Source of the DNA: an uncultured Lachnospiraceae bacterium
GTDB lineage: Bacteria; Bacillota; Clostridia; Lachnospirales; Lachnospiraceae
NCBI GenBank assembly: GCA_900550285.1
Contig: URRW01000007.1
Coordinates: 1 to 64,000 of the forward strand
Direction of reading: 5' to 3'
Length of the DNA stretch: 64,000 nt
The notes under the pieces are model-generated. The model did not search any database. It was not told where the DNA came from and was given only the letters and a program-made list of their open reading frames with translations. The translations under genes were made by a program, and so were the position numbers. Shown piece after piece: positions 18,980-27,856 of the stretch. Every line of letters starts with the position of its first letter. The first letter of the stretch is position 1.

Positions 18980-19657
18980 TCAAAATCTCGGATATTCCGC
19001 GTTCGTCCCCGCCCATTTATGGAACGCAAACGGCGTGATCCCCTCGATTTCCGGGATCATCGTCTCGTGCGCAAAATATTTCGCCACCTCCAGCGGCGCG
19101 ATCCTCATGCCCGCCGCCTCCACCAGATGGCGGTTTTTCACGCACAAAAAGCCGTCCTCGTTCAGCGAGCCGTGATCCGGCTCAAAGGGCAGGCCCGCCT
19201 CCTTCGGGAAATTCACGAGCCGCCTGCTGCGGATCCCCACGCTGTTGCCGACGCGGCACAGATTGCCGTTGATGTCCCGGTACACATAATCATTGTCCGG
19301 CACCGGCCACGGGGAGCCGATATAATCATAATCCAGAAATTCGTCCCGCCACAGCTCCGGATGGACGATAAACCCGTCCGCATGGACGATCATCACAAAA
19401 TCCGTGTGGATATGGTCGCCCAGCTCATAGAGCATCTTATAGTTAAAGCAGTCGATGTCCGTCAGCTTCGACGTGTGCGAATAGCGGATCGTCTTCGGCA
19501 AAAACAGCGGCTTTCTGTGCGTGATCAGCACGCAGTCCCCGAAATCGATCTGCCGCATGCTGTATTCCATCGCCTTGATCGTCTGTTTTACATTTACGCT
19601 CGTCATTGCCATCAGCGTCACGTTCGGAAGCTGAAGCCGTCCGTTTTTCCATTCCAT
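18980..19657 (-). CDS. DUF5672-family putative glycosyltransferase
   Basis: 225 residues with no signal peptide or span. The short GT-A-like core has VTLMAMTSVNV at the N-terminus, IVHADGFIVHPELW near 95 (HADG takes the place of a DXD) and FLDYDYIGSPWP, then a C-terminal LNEDGFLCVKNRH and FAFHKWAGTN. This matches the DUF5672 family, which is found in polysaccharide loci and is presumed to transfer a sugar; the reaction has not to my knowledge been defined. It sits between the Wzy-like gene and the broken LIC_10190-type gene, with GAGGAG at its start. Good confidence in the family, low in the substrate. Confidence 0.75.
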   Translation of the reverse strand: MEWKNGRLQLPNVTLMAMTSVNVKQTIKAMEYSMRQIDFGDCVLITHRKPLFLPKTIRYSHTSKLTDIDCFNYKMLYELGDHIHTDFVMIVHADGFIVHPELWRDEFLDYDYIGSPWPVPDNDYVYRDINGNLCRVGNSVGIRSRRLVNFPKEAGLPFEPDHGSLNEDGFLCVKNRHLVEAAGMRIAPLEVAKYFAHETMIPEIEGITPFAFHKWAGTNAEYPRF

Positions 19658-19694
19658 GTTGATCTCCTCACTTTCGCGATCCTGCCGCGCCTTT

Positions 19695-21455
19695 TTACTT
19701 CGGCATAAAGCCGTCCCTGACCGAGCTTCCTCTCATCCTGCATGTTTCCGCCATCGTTTTGTAAGCGGTTCCCGGAAACGCATGATAGCTGATATTGTCC
19801 CCTTCCAGCGGATAAAAAACGGTCAGCCCGCCTTCCACTTCCATCTCTCCGGTTTCCACCCTGTCATAATCCTGCTGGATCACCCACGCCGGATCCGTCA
19901 AATGCTGCTTTACCCACACCAGATCGAACAGTACATAATAATCCCAGTACATGCTCATGGAAAAAAATACTGCTGCAGCGCCAAAGCCGCTCAAAATCCT
20001 TACCGGCCCCATTTTGACCGGGCGAAGCCATTCTCCCACCGCCATACACGGCAGAATCAGCAGAAATGCCAGCCCGTACCGGATAAAGGGCGCCGTGAAA
20101 AACCATCCTGCGATCCCTGCCAATACGGCTGCATAAAGAATTACCCGGTCCCACTCGTATTTTTTCCTGCAAATCAGCCGATACACGGCTGCCGCTGCGG
20201 TCAGAAGCACCGCGATGCCGTTTGCCGCCAGCAGCATGATCTCATGCCTGTCCTTTTCGCCCCACCATACCGGAAGCCACGCGCTGATCGGTTCCCCGAT
20301 CCTGCCTGCGTCATACAGGCAGCGTCCCCATGCCTTGATCTGATCCGCGTCATGCTGCATCAGCTCCAGCGGGACCTTCCAATCCACAGAAAATAGATCG
20401 ACCGCCTCAAAGGGATAGATCAGCCAGCCCGTCAAAACCACATTCCGCACAAGCCAGGGGATGAGCACCGCGAGCCCTGCCGCCACATACAGCCCGATCC
20501 TTTTCCATTCCTTCTGCCGGATCAGGAGGATCGCCGGATACAGCGCCAAAAGCACGAGCATCCCGGCCGACAGCTTATAGGTTGTCACACAGACGACCGC
20601 CACGCACAAAAGCGCATAAAGCTCCGTCTTTTCCTCTTTGCCTGCCTCCCGCTCACAGGCGGTCTTTGTCCACAGGCACACGATCCAGAATACCAGATAC
20701 ATCGCCCCAAAATCAGTTGCCGGGGACATGATGCGTTCTGAAACGACGATCGCATATAGTAAAATGGCAGCTCTGCATCCGTCCGCCAGATGGCTTTTAT
20801 GAGATTGGAAGCTCTTCAGCCCATACAGCGCCTAGATGACCAAAAATGCCTGAAAAAATCCCGTTGTCCCATGCAGCGACTGCCCCAGAAGCCATTTCAT
20901 GGAGAACATCGCCGCATATGCCAGATACGCGCTGTTATACCCGAAGTGCTGCTGCAGATTGGCAAGCCCCGGCACGATCCCGTATTCCTCATACCACCGG
21001 ATCATCTGCGCATGATAGATCCCGGTATCTGTATGCTGTAATCCCCGGGACGCAAAATATGCCGTCATTACCGCAAAACTCAGATACAGAACCCCTTCCC
21101 ACGACAGCAGGATCCTGCGGTATCTTTTCCAGGCTGCCAAAAGCTCTGCCCGGCACCAGTATGCCGCTACTGCCGCAAACACAATCAAAAGAAGGTGCGC
21201 CGCCGCCGAAACTCTTCCAAAAAGGCTGAACACCTGTGCATATACCGTGATCGCCACAACACCCGCAAGCAAAACGGCAGCCATCCCAAAGGGAAATCCC
21301 AAGCTGTCCTTTTCCTTATCATTTATAGAGGTTTTGCCCTTCCTGCCGCCTGACGCCAGCCGCCGGGACAGCCCTGAAAACCCTTTCAGCACGCCTGCGC
21401 CGATGCAGCCGTTGACCAAAAGCATATATCCCCATAAAATCAATAATTCAACCAT
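19695..21455 (-). pseudogene. LIC_10190-type polytopic membrane protein, interrupted by one in-frame amber codon
   Basis: Read in one frame from the ATG at 21455 to the stop at 19695, this is a single 586-position membrane protein broken only by TAG at 20832-20834 (position 208). The codons after the stop continue the same protein without shift (ALYGLKSFQS, then AAILLYAIVVSERI, then MSPATDFGAMYLVFW). The N-terminal part carries DTGIYHAQMIRWYEEYGIVPGLANLQ, here cited in positions about 160-185, which is the hallmark of the LIC_10190 membrane-protein family (GT-C-like topology, about 12 spans). A TAT or TAC tyrosine codon mutated to TAG would explain it. The start has AGGAGG upstream. Either the gene is inactive, or the stop is read through, or it is a sequencing error; the ATG at 20729 could restart translation but has no clear ribosome site. 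Confidence 0.8.
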
Positions 21456-21476
21456 CGGCGCCTCCTGTGTCCAATC

Positions 21477-23237
21477 CTAATGCTCCTCTTTTTTCAAAGA
21501 AGTTTCCACAATCTTCCCATTTTCCACCTTATAGATGATGTCGCAGTTTTCGATCGTCCGCAAACGGTGCGCGATGATGATCAGCGTCTTTTTGCCGTGG
21601 AAGTTCTCGATCGCCTCCATGATCGCCGTTTCCGTGTCAGTATCCAGCGCGCTTGTCGCCTCGTCGAACACGAGAATATCCGGGTTATGGTACAGCGCGC
21701 GGGCGATGCCGAGACGCTGTCTTTGCCCGCCGGAAAGGCGCACGCCCCGCTCGCCGATCTCCATATGGATCTGGCCGGGCAGCTCCTCCACAAATTCCTT
21801 TAGCTGGGCTTCCTTTAAAACCTGCCATACGCGCGCGTCGTCGATGTCCTCCTTTGCCACGCCGAAGGCGATGTTTTCGCGGATTGAATCATCCGTCAAG
21901 TAGATCGTCTGCGGGATGTAGCCGATATGGGACAGCCAGGACGGATAGTTTTCAAAAATATCCCTGCCGTCGCACAGGATCTTTCCGCCCTGCACCTGCA
22001 AAAGCCCCATCAGGATGTCGATCGCCGTGCTCTTTCCCGCGCCGGAAGGACCCATGACGCCGACCGATTTTCCTACCGGGACAACCATCTGCGCGTGATC
22101 CAGGATCACCTTGTCGCTCTCCGGGTACACATAGCTGACGTCCGCCATACGGATTTCCTTTTTTAACTCCATCGCAGGGGTGTGGGGATCGTAGTCCTTC
22201 TGATACCTGCCGTGCAGGCGGTAGGAGGTAAAGTCCACGTTTTCATACACATAATTGACGCTTGGCTCATAAAAAGCAATATTGCTCATGTGTGTATTGA
22301 TCCGGTTGACGGAGGGCAAAAGCCGCATCGCCGCCACCGCGAACGCCGAAATCTGGGGCACAAGGGCGGTCATGTCCGCGCTGTTTAAAATGCACACCGC
22401 CAGATAGCCGAGGATACCGCAGATGCTCAGCGTTTCCAGAAGGGAGCGGGGCACGTTGTTGAGCACCGTGTATTCAGTCGTCAGCTTTGCGTTTCTCTGG
22501 GAATACTTTCCGAAGCTGGACGCAAAATAATGCTCCTTGTTCAAAATCTTGACGTCCTTGATGCCATAGATCGACTGAAGCCGCCATTTTCCCATCTGGC
22601 TCTGCAGCCGCTGGGACGTTTTCCCGAGGCGGTTTAAGGTCGGTCTTAAAATTTTTAAAATAACCAGCGTGCCGCCGCCCATAATGAGCACGATCATGAT
22701 CGTCATGGACGGGTTCGTTACCAGAAGCGTCACGCACAAAACCGCCGAAACCATCAGCTCCGTCGCCAGCTGGATGTATTCCATCAGCGTTGTGAACACC
22801 TTCGGCACATCGCCGTCGATCGTCCTGAAAATGGTCGGGATGTCCGCATTCAGATAAAATTCATACGGGCGGTTCAAATATTCCTCCAGCATGTAGCTGA
22901 TCGTATTGGACTGGTTTTTGTTGACAAACCGCGACTGCACATAGGTCTGCAGCAGAAGGTAGGCATTTTTGATGATATAAACGCCGATGATCGCTGCGAT
23001 CAAAAACAGCAGCCATTCGTCCGCCGTGTCAAAAGGCAGAAAGCGCTGCAAAAAGCGGATATAGCTTTTGTCTAAAAGCTGCTGCGGCGCCATCACGCCC
23101 TCCACAACGGGCATGATCAGCCCGACGCCGATCATTTCCATAAGCGCGCCGACAAAGATCATCACGCCTAAGCCCGCTACCTTCTTTTTCTGGTTTTTAT
23201 TTAAAATGTGCAGCAGTTTTTGTAAATTTGCAAGCAT
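21477..23237 (-). CDS. ABC transporter half-size exporter, PglK/MsbA-like lipid-linked glycan flippase
   Basis: 586 residues. The N-terminal 320 residues hold six membrane spans, with the PglK-like stretch FAVAAMRLLPSVNRI near 295. The C-terminal nucleotide-binding domain has Walker A GPSGAGKST, Q-loop IGYIPQTIYLTDDS, signature LSGGQRQRLGIARAL, Walker B ILVFDEATSALD and an H-loop in IIIAHRL. Fused TMD-NBD exporters of this type flip lipid-linked oligosaccharides; C. jejuni PglK is the named model. Presence of Pgl-like priming genes (50035-56474) supports that role here. A MOP flippase is also encoded, so two export routes coexist. The stop lies 21 bases before the start of the broken membrane gene. 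AAGGAG precedes the ATG. Confidence 0.88.
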   Translation of the reverse strand: MLANLQKLLHILNKNQKKKVAGLGVMIFVGALMEMIGVGLIMPVVEGVMAPQQLLDKSYIRFLQRFLPFDTADEWLLFLIAAIIGVYIIKNAYLLLQTYVQSRFVNKNQSNTISYMLEEYLNRPYEFYLNADIPTIFRTIDGDVPKVFTTLMEYIQLATELMVSAVLCVTLLVTNPSMTIMIVLIMGGGTLVILKILRPTLNRLGKTSQRLQSQMGKWRLQSIYGIKDVKILNKEHYFASSFGKYSQRNAKLTTEYTVLNNVPRSLLETLSICGILGYLAVCILNSADMTALVPQISAFAVAAMRLLPSVNRINTHMSNIAFYEPSVNYVYENVDFTSYRLHGRYQKDYDPHTPAMELKKEIRMADVSYVYPESDKVILDHAQMVVPVGKSVGVMGPSGAGKSTAIDILMGLLQVQGGKILCDGRDIFENYPSWLSHIGYIPQTIYLTDDSIRENIAFGVAKEDIDDARVWQVLKEAQLKEFVEELPGQIHMEIGERGVRLSGGQRQRLGIARALYHNPDILVFDEATSALDTDTETAIMEAIENFHGKKTLIIIAHRLRTIENCDIIYKVENGKIVETSLKKEEH

Positions 23238-23289
23238 CTCCTGCTCCTTTCTTCCTGTTGCAGCCCCTGCCCGATCACAAAAGGCTGCT

Positions 23290-24201
23290 TTATCCCTTCC
23301 CGGTCAGCTTTCTTTTTGCCACCTTCAGATAAAAAATGAAATCCTCCCGGCGTTTTTTTGCGGCGGCACGCTGATACTCCGCCTTCGGGATACCGCCCGG
23401 CGCGATCGACGCATAGGGCATTTTGTATTTTAACGCGATCTGGATGAGCTTTTCCCGAAACCTTGGATCCTTTGCCAGGCCATAGCGTTCCATGACGAAC
23501 AGATATTCAAAAATGTTCAATTCCCCGTTTGTCCGACAGCTCTCCGTCAGCTGGTTCTCGCTGACGCCGATGCTGATGAGCGGATCGTCCGTCTGCACGA
23601 GCGCCGGGTTTTTCGACAGCAGGTGCATGTAAAACTCCACATCCACGATCCATGTCAGCTTTTCTTCATATTCCGGCGCGCATTTCCGGTAGATGGTCGC
23701 GCTGGGCGCACCGATATAATCCCCGATGTAAAGGCTGCGCCAGTCCTCTTTTATCATCCTCATATGCTCCGGCGTGATCGTCCGGTCAAACTGCTCCCCC
23801 GTCCTTTTGCCGTCCTTTGTCAGCGTTACCTGCCGCGTCCCGCAAAAGGCAAGGTCTGCCTCCGGGTGCTCCTCCAGCATCGAAATAAACCGCCCCAGAC
23901 AGGTTTCATCCGTAAACCAGTCGTCGTGATGCATAATCTTGATATATTCGCCCTGCGCATGGCGCACCGCCTCGTTCCAGTTGCCGGTCGCGCCCTTTCT
24001 TTCCCTGTTGCGGAAATAGGAAATCCCGGGCACTCCGGCGTCCGTCGCCGCGCGCACCGCCTTTTCCACGCTGTCGTCCGGGGAATCGTCGGTGACGATC
24101 ACCTCAAAATCCCGGTAGTCCTGTATTCTGACCGATTCCAGCAGACGGCAGACCCCCACGGGGTTTTTGTATGCCGGAATACAAATCGAAACCTTTGCCA
24201 T
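23290..24201 (-). CDS. GT2-family glycosyltransferase
   Basis: 303 residues from the ATG at 24201, which has AGGAGGG four bases upstream. The frame stays open another 56 codons upstream, but that stretch is a string of hairpins and not coding in character. IPAYKNPVGVCRLLES begins the GT-A domain; IVTDDSPDDSVEKAV is the nucleotide site; IMHHDDWFTDE near 92 is the metal motif (HHDD, a common GT2 variant). The ending is lysine- and arginine-rich with no membrane span. By family it adds one sugar in the cytoplasm. Its ribosome site abuts the 3' base of the last of five tandem hairpins, so expression may depend on local RNA folding. Confidence 0.88.
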   Translation of the reverse strand: MAKVSICIPAYKNPVGVCRLLESVRIQDYRDFEVIVTDDSPDDSVEKAVRAATDAGVPGISYFRNRERKGATGNWNEAVRHAQGEYIKIMHHDDWFTDETCLGRFISMLEEHPEADLAFCGTRQVTLTKDGKRTGEQFDRTITPEHMRMIKEDWRSLYIGDYIGAPSATIYRKCAPEYEEKLTWIVDVEFYMHLLSKNPALVQTDDPLISIGVSENQLTESCRTNGELNIFEYLFVMERYGLAKDPRFREKLIQIALKYKMPYASIAPGGIPKAEYQRAAAKKRREDFIFYLKVAKRKLTGKG

Positions 24202-24205
24202 GTTT

Positions 24206-24377
24206 CCCTCCTGCCGAAGCGTTTTAGCTTCGGCCGCGGCGAGAAAACACATCTGTGTTTTCTCGTCTGCGATCCACACAGTTTTGTGACGCTCCGGCAC
24301 AAAACTGTTGATTGAAAATAAGCCATCGGGCTTATTTTCAATCTTCCCTCCTGCCTGCATAAACGGCAAACGCAGGC
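24206..24377 (-). promoter_or_regulatory. cluster of five tandem hairpins ending at a ribosome binding site
   Basis: Five inverted repeats follow one another in the leader of the GT2 gene: 24353-24358 with 24372-24377 (6 bp), 24310-24324 with 24329-24343 (15 bp, 4-base loop), 24278-24288 with 24298-24308 (11 bp), 24240-24251 with 24254-24265 (12 bp) and 24213-24220 with 24227-24234 (8 bp). All stems are perfect. The last stem ends on the base next to AGGAGGG at 24206-24212. The 11-base string TTCCCTCCTGC occurs at both ends (around 24204 and 24344). None has a U-tract, so these are not ordinary terminators. Confidence 0.8.
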
Positions 24378-24379
24378 TT

Positions 24380-25258
24380 TTATAATTTAAACAGCCGCTC
24401 CAGCACCGTTTTTTTCTCCGGGTACATCAGATAGCGGTATTCGTCCAGATGCTCCCGCAGATAAACCGGGTAGCTTTCGTCTACCGGGACGATCTGAAAG
24501 TCCGTGCTGCGCCCCAAAATATCCTCGTGGTTGCGGATCTTCTTTTTTACCTTGGAAAGCGTCGCCCGGTTGTTGTATTCCTGGTGCGCCGCGCTTTTGA
24601 TCTTGTACTTTACGCGGTCCTCCACAGACTCGTCCTTTCCGCCGCCCATGTAGGAAAAATGCCAGCCGCCGTCGGGCACGCGCACCATCAGCTCCTTCTG
24701 TTTGCTGTCCCGAAGCTGCTCCGTCGTAAAGCGCTTCAGCATCCCATAGCTGCAGATCTTCGTGCCCAGCCACCTTCTGTCCGCCCCGGTAAAGCCGTCG
24801 AACTCGCCCGTGATGGAAAGCAGGCTGCCGGACATTTCCTCCATGTCCAGATAGCAGTAGAAATTGCGCTGCGCCAGCGCATAGATCTTCTCCGGGTCAA
24901 AATCTGCCAGCACCTTTTTGACCGCTTCCGGATTCGGGATCTCGTCCACGTCGGAAAAGATCACGATGTCGTCGTCCGCCGCGCCCTCAAGCCCTCTTGC
25001 CACCGCGCACTTTTGATGGCTGTCGCGTAAAAAAGCGCTCACATCCATCGGCGTATCGTCCACGACCTTGTGGATGATCTTGTGCTCAAACGCCGCAAAC
25101 ATTTCGCGGTTTTCCTGAAAATACAGCGGCTTTTTGTCGCCGGAAAAGGTCACCGTCGCCTCGCTGACTACGAACTTATCCACAATATCGTCAAGGACGT
25201 GCATCCGCAGCTTCAAAATATCCAGCTCGTTGAAAAACTGAAAACAATCGTATACCAT
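24380..25258 (-). CDS. GT17-family glycosyltransferase (MGAT3-like)
   Basis: 292 residues. The N-terminus VYDCFQFFNELDILKLRM and FVVSEATVTFSGDKKPLYF, then DIVIFSDVDEIPNP near 105 (a DXD-type motif) and WHFSYMGGGKDESVEDR near 220 are the signature of GT17, the family of animal beta-1,4-mannosyl-glycoprotein beta-1,4-N-acetylglucosaminyltransferase. Bacterial members occur in surface-polysaccharide loci and likely add GlcNAc or a similar sugar in the cytoplasm; the eukaryotic substrate should not be assumed. No membrane anchor is seen, unlike the animal enzyme. The ATG at 25258 has AGGAGG six bases upstream; it begins 10 bases after the DUF6056 gene. Confidence 0.88.
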   Translation of the reverse strand: MVYDCFQFFNELDILKLRMHVLDDIVDKFVVSEATVTFSGDKKPLYFQENREMFAAFEHKIIHKVVDDTPMDVSAFLRDSHQKCAVARGLEGAADDDIVIFSDVDEIPNPEAVKKVLADFDPEKIYALAQRNFYCYLDMEEMSGSLLSITGEFDGFTGADRRWLGTKICSYGMLKRFTTEQLRDSKQKELMVRVPDGGWHFSYMGGGKDESVEDRVKYKIKSAAHQEYNNRATLSKVKKKIRNHEDILGRSTDFQIVPVDESYPVYLREHLDEYRYLMYPEKKTVLERLFKL

Positions 25259-25268
25259 AACTTCCTCC

Positions 25269-26762
25269 TTATTCAGACACCGTAATGCTGTCTTTTTCAT
25301 AATAATCCATCAGAGCCAGATTGAGCCAGTAGCCTCTGCCCCCTTCGTTTGTCACATCGTCGATATGCAGAAGATACGGCGTCGCTTGCAGCGGATGAAT
25401 GACGATGTCCTTTTCATCGCTTAAATAGAGCGCAAGCCTCTCCTCATTTTCCTCATAATACTGCGCCGCCTCGCCGTTTGCAATGGAGCGGACCGCAGAC
25501 ACCGTGGTGTATGTATTTTTATCCGCGGGAAGCACGAAAACAGCACCCAGCACCGCTGTCAGCACCGCCGTCCACACCGCCGCATTTTTGCCTATTTCTG
25601 TGAGAAGCCGCGCACACAGCCCGTCCTTTTTATGCTGCATACACCAGCCGAAGCCGTTGAACAGATTGAAAAAGACGAGCAGATACAGGACGATGCGCAT
25701 CACATTTTTGCACCGGTCCGGGCCCTCACTGGACGTGGCAAACAGCGTCGGCGTAAACATCGCGGAAAAAACGCAGAAGCTTAAAGCTGCCGCCCATACC
25801 GGTCTGAAAAACGCGGTTTCCGCCTTTTCCGCCAGCTTTTTGATCAGCGGGACCATCAGCAGGAAGCCCACGAGCACGATCGGCGTCAGCCATTCGGTCA
25901 CATACACCGCGCCCCAGTAAAAGGACATCGCAATGGACGCTATAACGCCCATGCCCTCCGCCGTATTTTCCCGGATGCCGTTGCCCGGGGCAAGCACGTT
26001 GCAGGCAAAGCCCAGCAGATTGGCGATCACCGGGGCAAGCACCCAGAACCGCGCCCGCTTCTTTTTCCAGAACAGATACAGCAACAGCAGACAGCCCAGC
26101 ACCGCCGCCTGCAGGCCGGTCAGCAGGTTCGCGCCGCCCAGAACCGCCCCGAAAATGACTGTAAAGGCTGTCCAGCCGAGCCTTGCGCCCGTCTTTTTGG
26201 CGGAAATCAGCCGAAGCATCGCCGCCGCCTCAAAAAAGAGCAGCGATTCCATGAACACATAATGGAGTGCGCCGTTGTACCAGTACAGCCCCAGCACCGG
26301 GGAAACCATCGTCTGGAATGTCAGGAACAAAAGCACCAGCAGGCAGATCCCCCGCGCATATTTCATTTCCCTGCCGCCTGCGCCAAACTGCTTCAACACC
26401 GTCAGCACAAGCGCGGAAATGCCGCCGCCCAGCATAAAGGTCATGAGGAATGTGGTCAGAAAATACCACTGCTCCCCGAACACCCCCGGCTGCAGCGTCA
26501 TGAAAAACACCGACGACCAGGTTCCCTGCCACTGCCGCCATGTCTCAGCCGTCGTTTCCAGCGCCGCCCGCAGCACCGCCCCTGCCGAATGCGTCGCCTG
26601 CCATGCCTGATAGGTCGTTACCCCGTAGGTAAAATCGTCGCAGGCGGGCACTGCGTAGCGGGACAGATACCAGATCGGCAGCATGCTTGCAAGAAATCCT
26701 GCAAGGAGCAGCCTGTATATCCATTTTTCCGGTTGTTTTTTGATCGTTTCAAACATTCGCAT
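25269..26762 (-). CDS. DUF6056-family polytopic membrane protein
   Basis: 497 residues, about eleven membrane spans. After the first span comes YAVPACDDFTYGV, an acidic first loop like that of GT-C enzymes, and then WRQWQGTWSSVFFMTLQPGVFGE near 95-118, the hallmark of DUF6056. The C-terminal 70 residues are soluble and probably outside. Function is not established for the family; GT-C-like topology suggests transfer from a polyprenyl-phosphate sugar (inference). The ribosome site (GAGGAAC) is 12 bases from the first ATG, slightly far; the ATG two codons later is an alternative. It precedes the GT17 gene in the operon. Confidence 0.75.
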   Translation of the reverse strand: MRMFETIKKQPEKWIYRLLLAGFLASMLPIWYLSRYAVPACDDFTYGVTTYQAWQATHSAGAVLRAALETTAETWRQWQGTWSSVFFMTLQPGVFGEQWYFLTTFLMTFMLGGGISALVLTVLKQFGAGGREMKYARGICLLVLLFLTFQTMVSPVLGLYWYNGALHYVFMESLLFFEAAAMLRLISAKKTGARLGWTAFTVIFGAVLGGANLLTGLQAAVLGCLLLLYLFWKKKRARFWVLAPVIANLLGFACNVLAPGNGIRENTAEGMGVIASIAMSFYWGAVYVTEWLTPIVLVGFLLMVPLIKKLAEKAETAFFRPVWAAALSFCVFSAMFTPTLFATSSEGPDRCKNVMRIVLYLLVFFNLFNGFGWCMQHKKDGLCARLLTEIGKNAAVWTAVLTAVLGAVFVLPADKNTYTTVSAVRSIANGEAAQYYEENEERLALYLSDEKDIVIHPLQATPYLLHIDDVTNEGGRGYWLNLALMDYYEKDSITVSE

Positions 26763-26819
26763 CTGTGTTTTTGTTCCTCACTTTAAACTCATACTGCGGC
26801 AGGCGCTTTTTTGCCGCCG

Positions 26820-27845
26820 TCACTGCTTTCCGGCAATCCTGCGCCGCAGGCTGCGCGCCGCGCGCACGCCGTAATACGCCGCCATGTGACCCTTTGCCTG
26901 CGCTTCATACATTTTTTCCCGAAAGCCGTCCGGTTTTTCATGCCGCCTTGCAAAGCTTTCGCTGTTTCTCCGGTATTCTGCCAGCTCCTCCCGGCACTCC
27001 TCCGCGCAAAACAGCCTTCCGCCCCTGTCCAGATATTCAAAGCCGCCGTAAATATTCTGCTCCGACGCCCAGTAGCCGTCCGACACGTTGTGCCGTGCCC
27101 AGTATTTCGGGGCGATGATCTTTTCCGACGTCTCCGACGTAAACGCCGGGAAGCAGGCGAAGGAGGAATTGGAAATGATCAGGTATTTTGCATTTTTGAC
27201 CGTCACATAATCTCCGTGCACCGGAAAGTGGAACGCCGGAATGCCCGGCAGAAGCTTATGCGCCGCCTCCACATCGTCCGTCACGATCATAAATTCCATA
27301 TCCCTGCGCACCTTTTTCATGCACGCCATCGCGTCCGTCCAGTATTTTTTCCTAAGAAACAGCGCCGGCTCCGTCGTGTATTCCCCGCCGCGCAGGTTCA
27401 GCACGCACAGGTTGTCCCTCGTGTATTCATAGGAATCATAGCGGGGCTTTACCTTCAGCCAGTCCTTTAGCTGCTCCCGGTACTTTGCAAAATAGCGCTC
27501 GTCCTGCAGATTCCCCATAAGAAGCGTTCCGTCCGGCACGTCCAAAACGCCCTGATCCGCCCCCGCCACATAACAGCCGTGGACGATGTCATGACGGCAC
27601 GCCCCGGTATAAATGCGCTCCTCTTTTTCCTCGTATACCCGTTCAAAATCCGCCGCCGAAGCGTCCCTTCCCATCCACAGATCCAGAAAAGGCTCTTCGT
27701 TGATCCCCGTCAGTCCCGACAACAGTATTTCTTTTCCGGGCACGCCAAACTCTGCCCCTTTGTCTGCCGCCGCCGCCCGCGCCGTCACATAGCAGAACAG
27801 GCGGTTTCCCATGCCCTGCCCTTTCATGATCTGCGTCCCGATCAT
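26820..27845 (-). CDS. GT11-like (fucosyltransferase-related) putative glycosyltransferase, divergent
   Basis: 341 residues from the ATG at 27845 with AGGAGG upstream. The protein follows the layout of GT11: a glycine-rich N-terminus GQGMGNRLFCYVTARAAA, a central CVLNLRGGEYTTEP where GT11 has HIRRGDY, and ISNSSFACFPAF where GT11 has ANSSFSWWGA. The GDP-binding histidine and second arginine are replaced (NLRGGEY). I infer a GT-B enzyme related to fucosyltransferases with changed donor or lost activity. It lies directly downstream of a canonical GT11 gene (11 bases), which could mean that the two act in sequence or arose by duplication and divergence. The C-terminal 80 residues are charged and helical. 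Confidence 0.6.
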   Translation of the reverse strand: MIGTQIMKGQGMGNRLFCYVTARAAAADKGAEFGVPGKEILLSGLTGINEEPFLDLWMGRDASAADFERVYEEKEERIYTGACRHDIVHGCYVAGADQGVLDVPDGTLLMGNLQDERYFAKYREQLKDWLKVKPRYDSYEYTRDNLCVLNLRGGEYTTEPALFLRKKYWTDAMACMKKVRRDMEFMIVTDDVEAAHKLLPGIPAFHFPVHGDYVTVKNAKYLIISNSSFACFPAFTSETSEKIIAPKYWARHNVSDGYWASEQNIYGGFEYLDRGGRLFCAEECREELAEYRRNSESFARRHEKPDGFREKMYEAQAKGHMAAYYGVRAARSLRRRIAGKQ

Positions 27846-27856
27846 AACGCTCCTCC

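Noticed and set aside
24202..24369. An in-frame 56-codon extension of the GT2 gene
   Set aside because: The stretch consists of five hairpins, and the downstream ATG has the ideal ribosome site and a normal family start.
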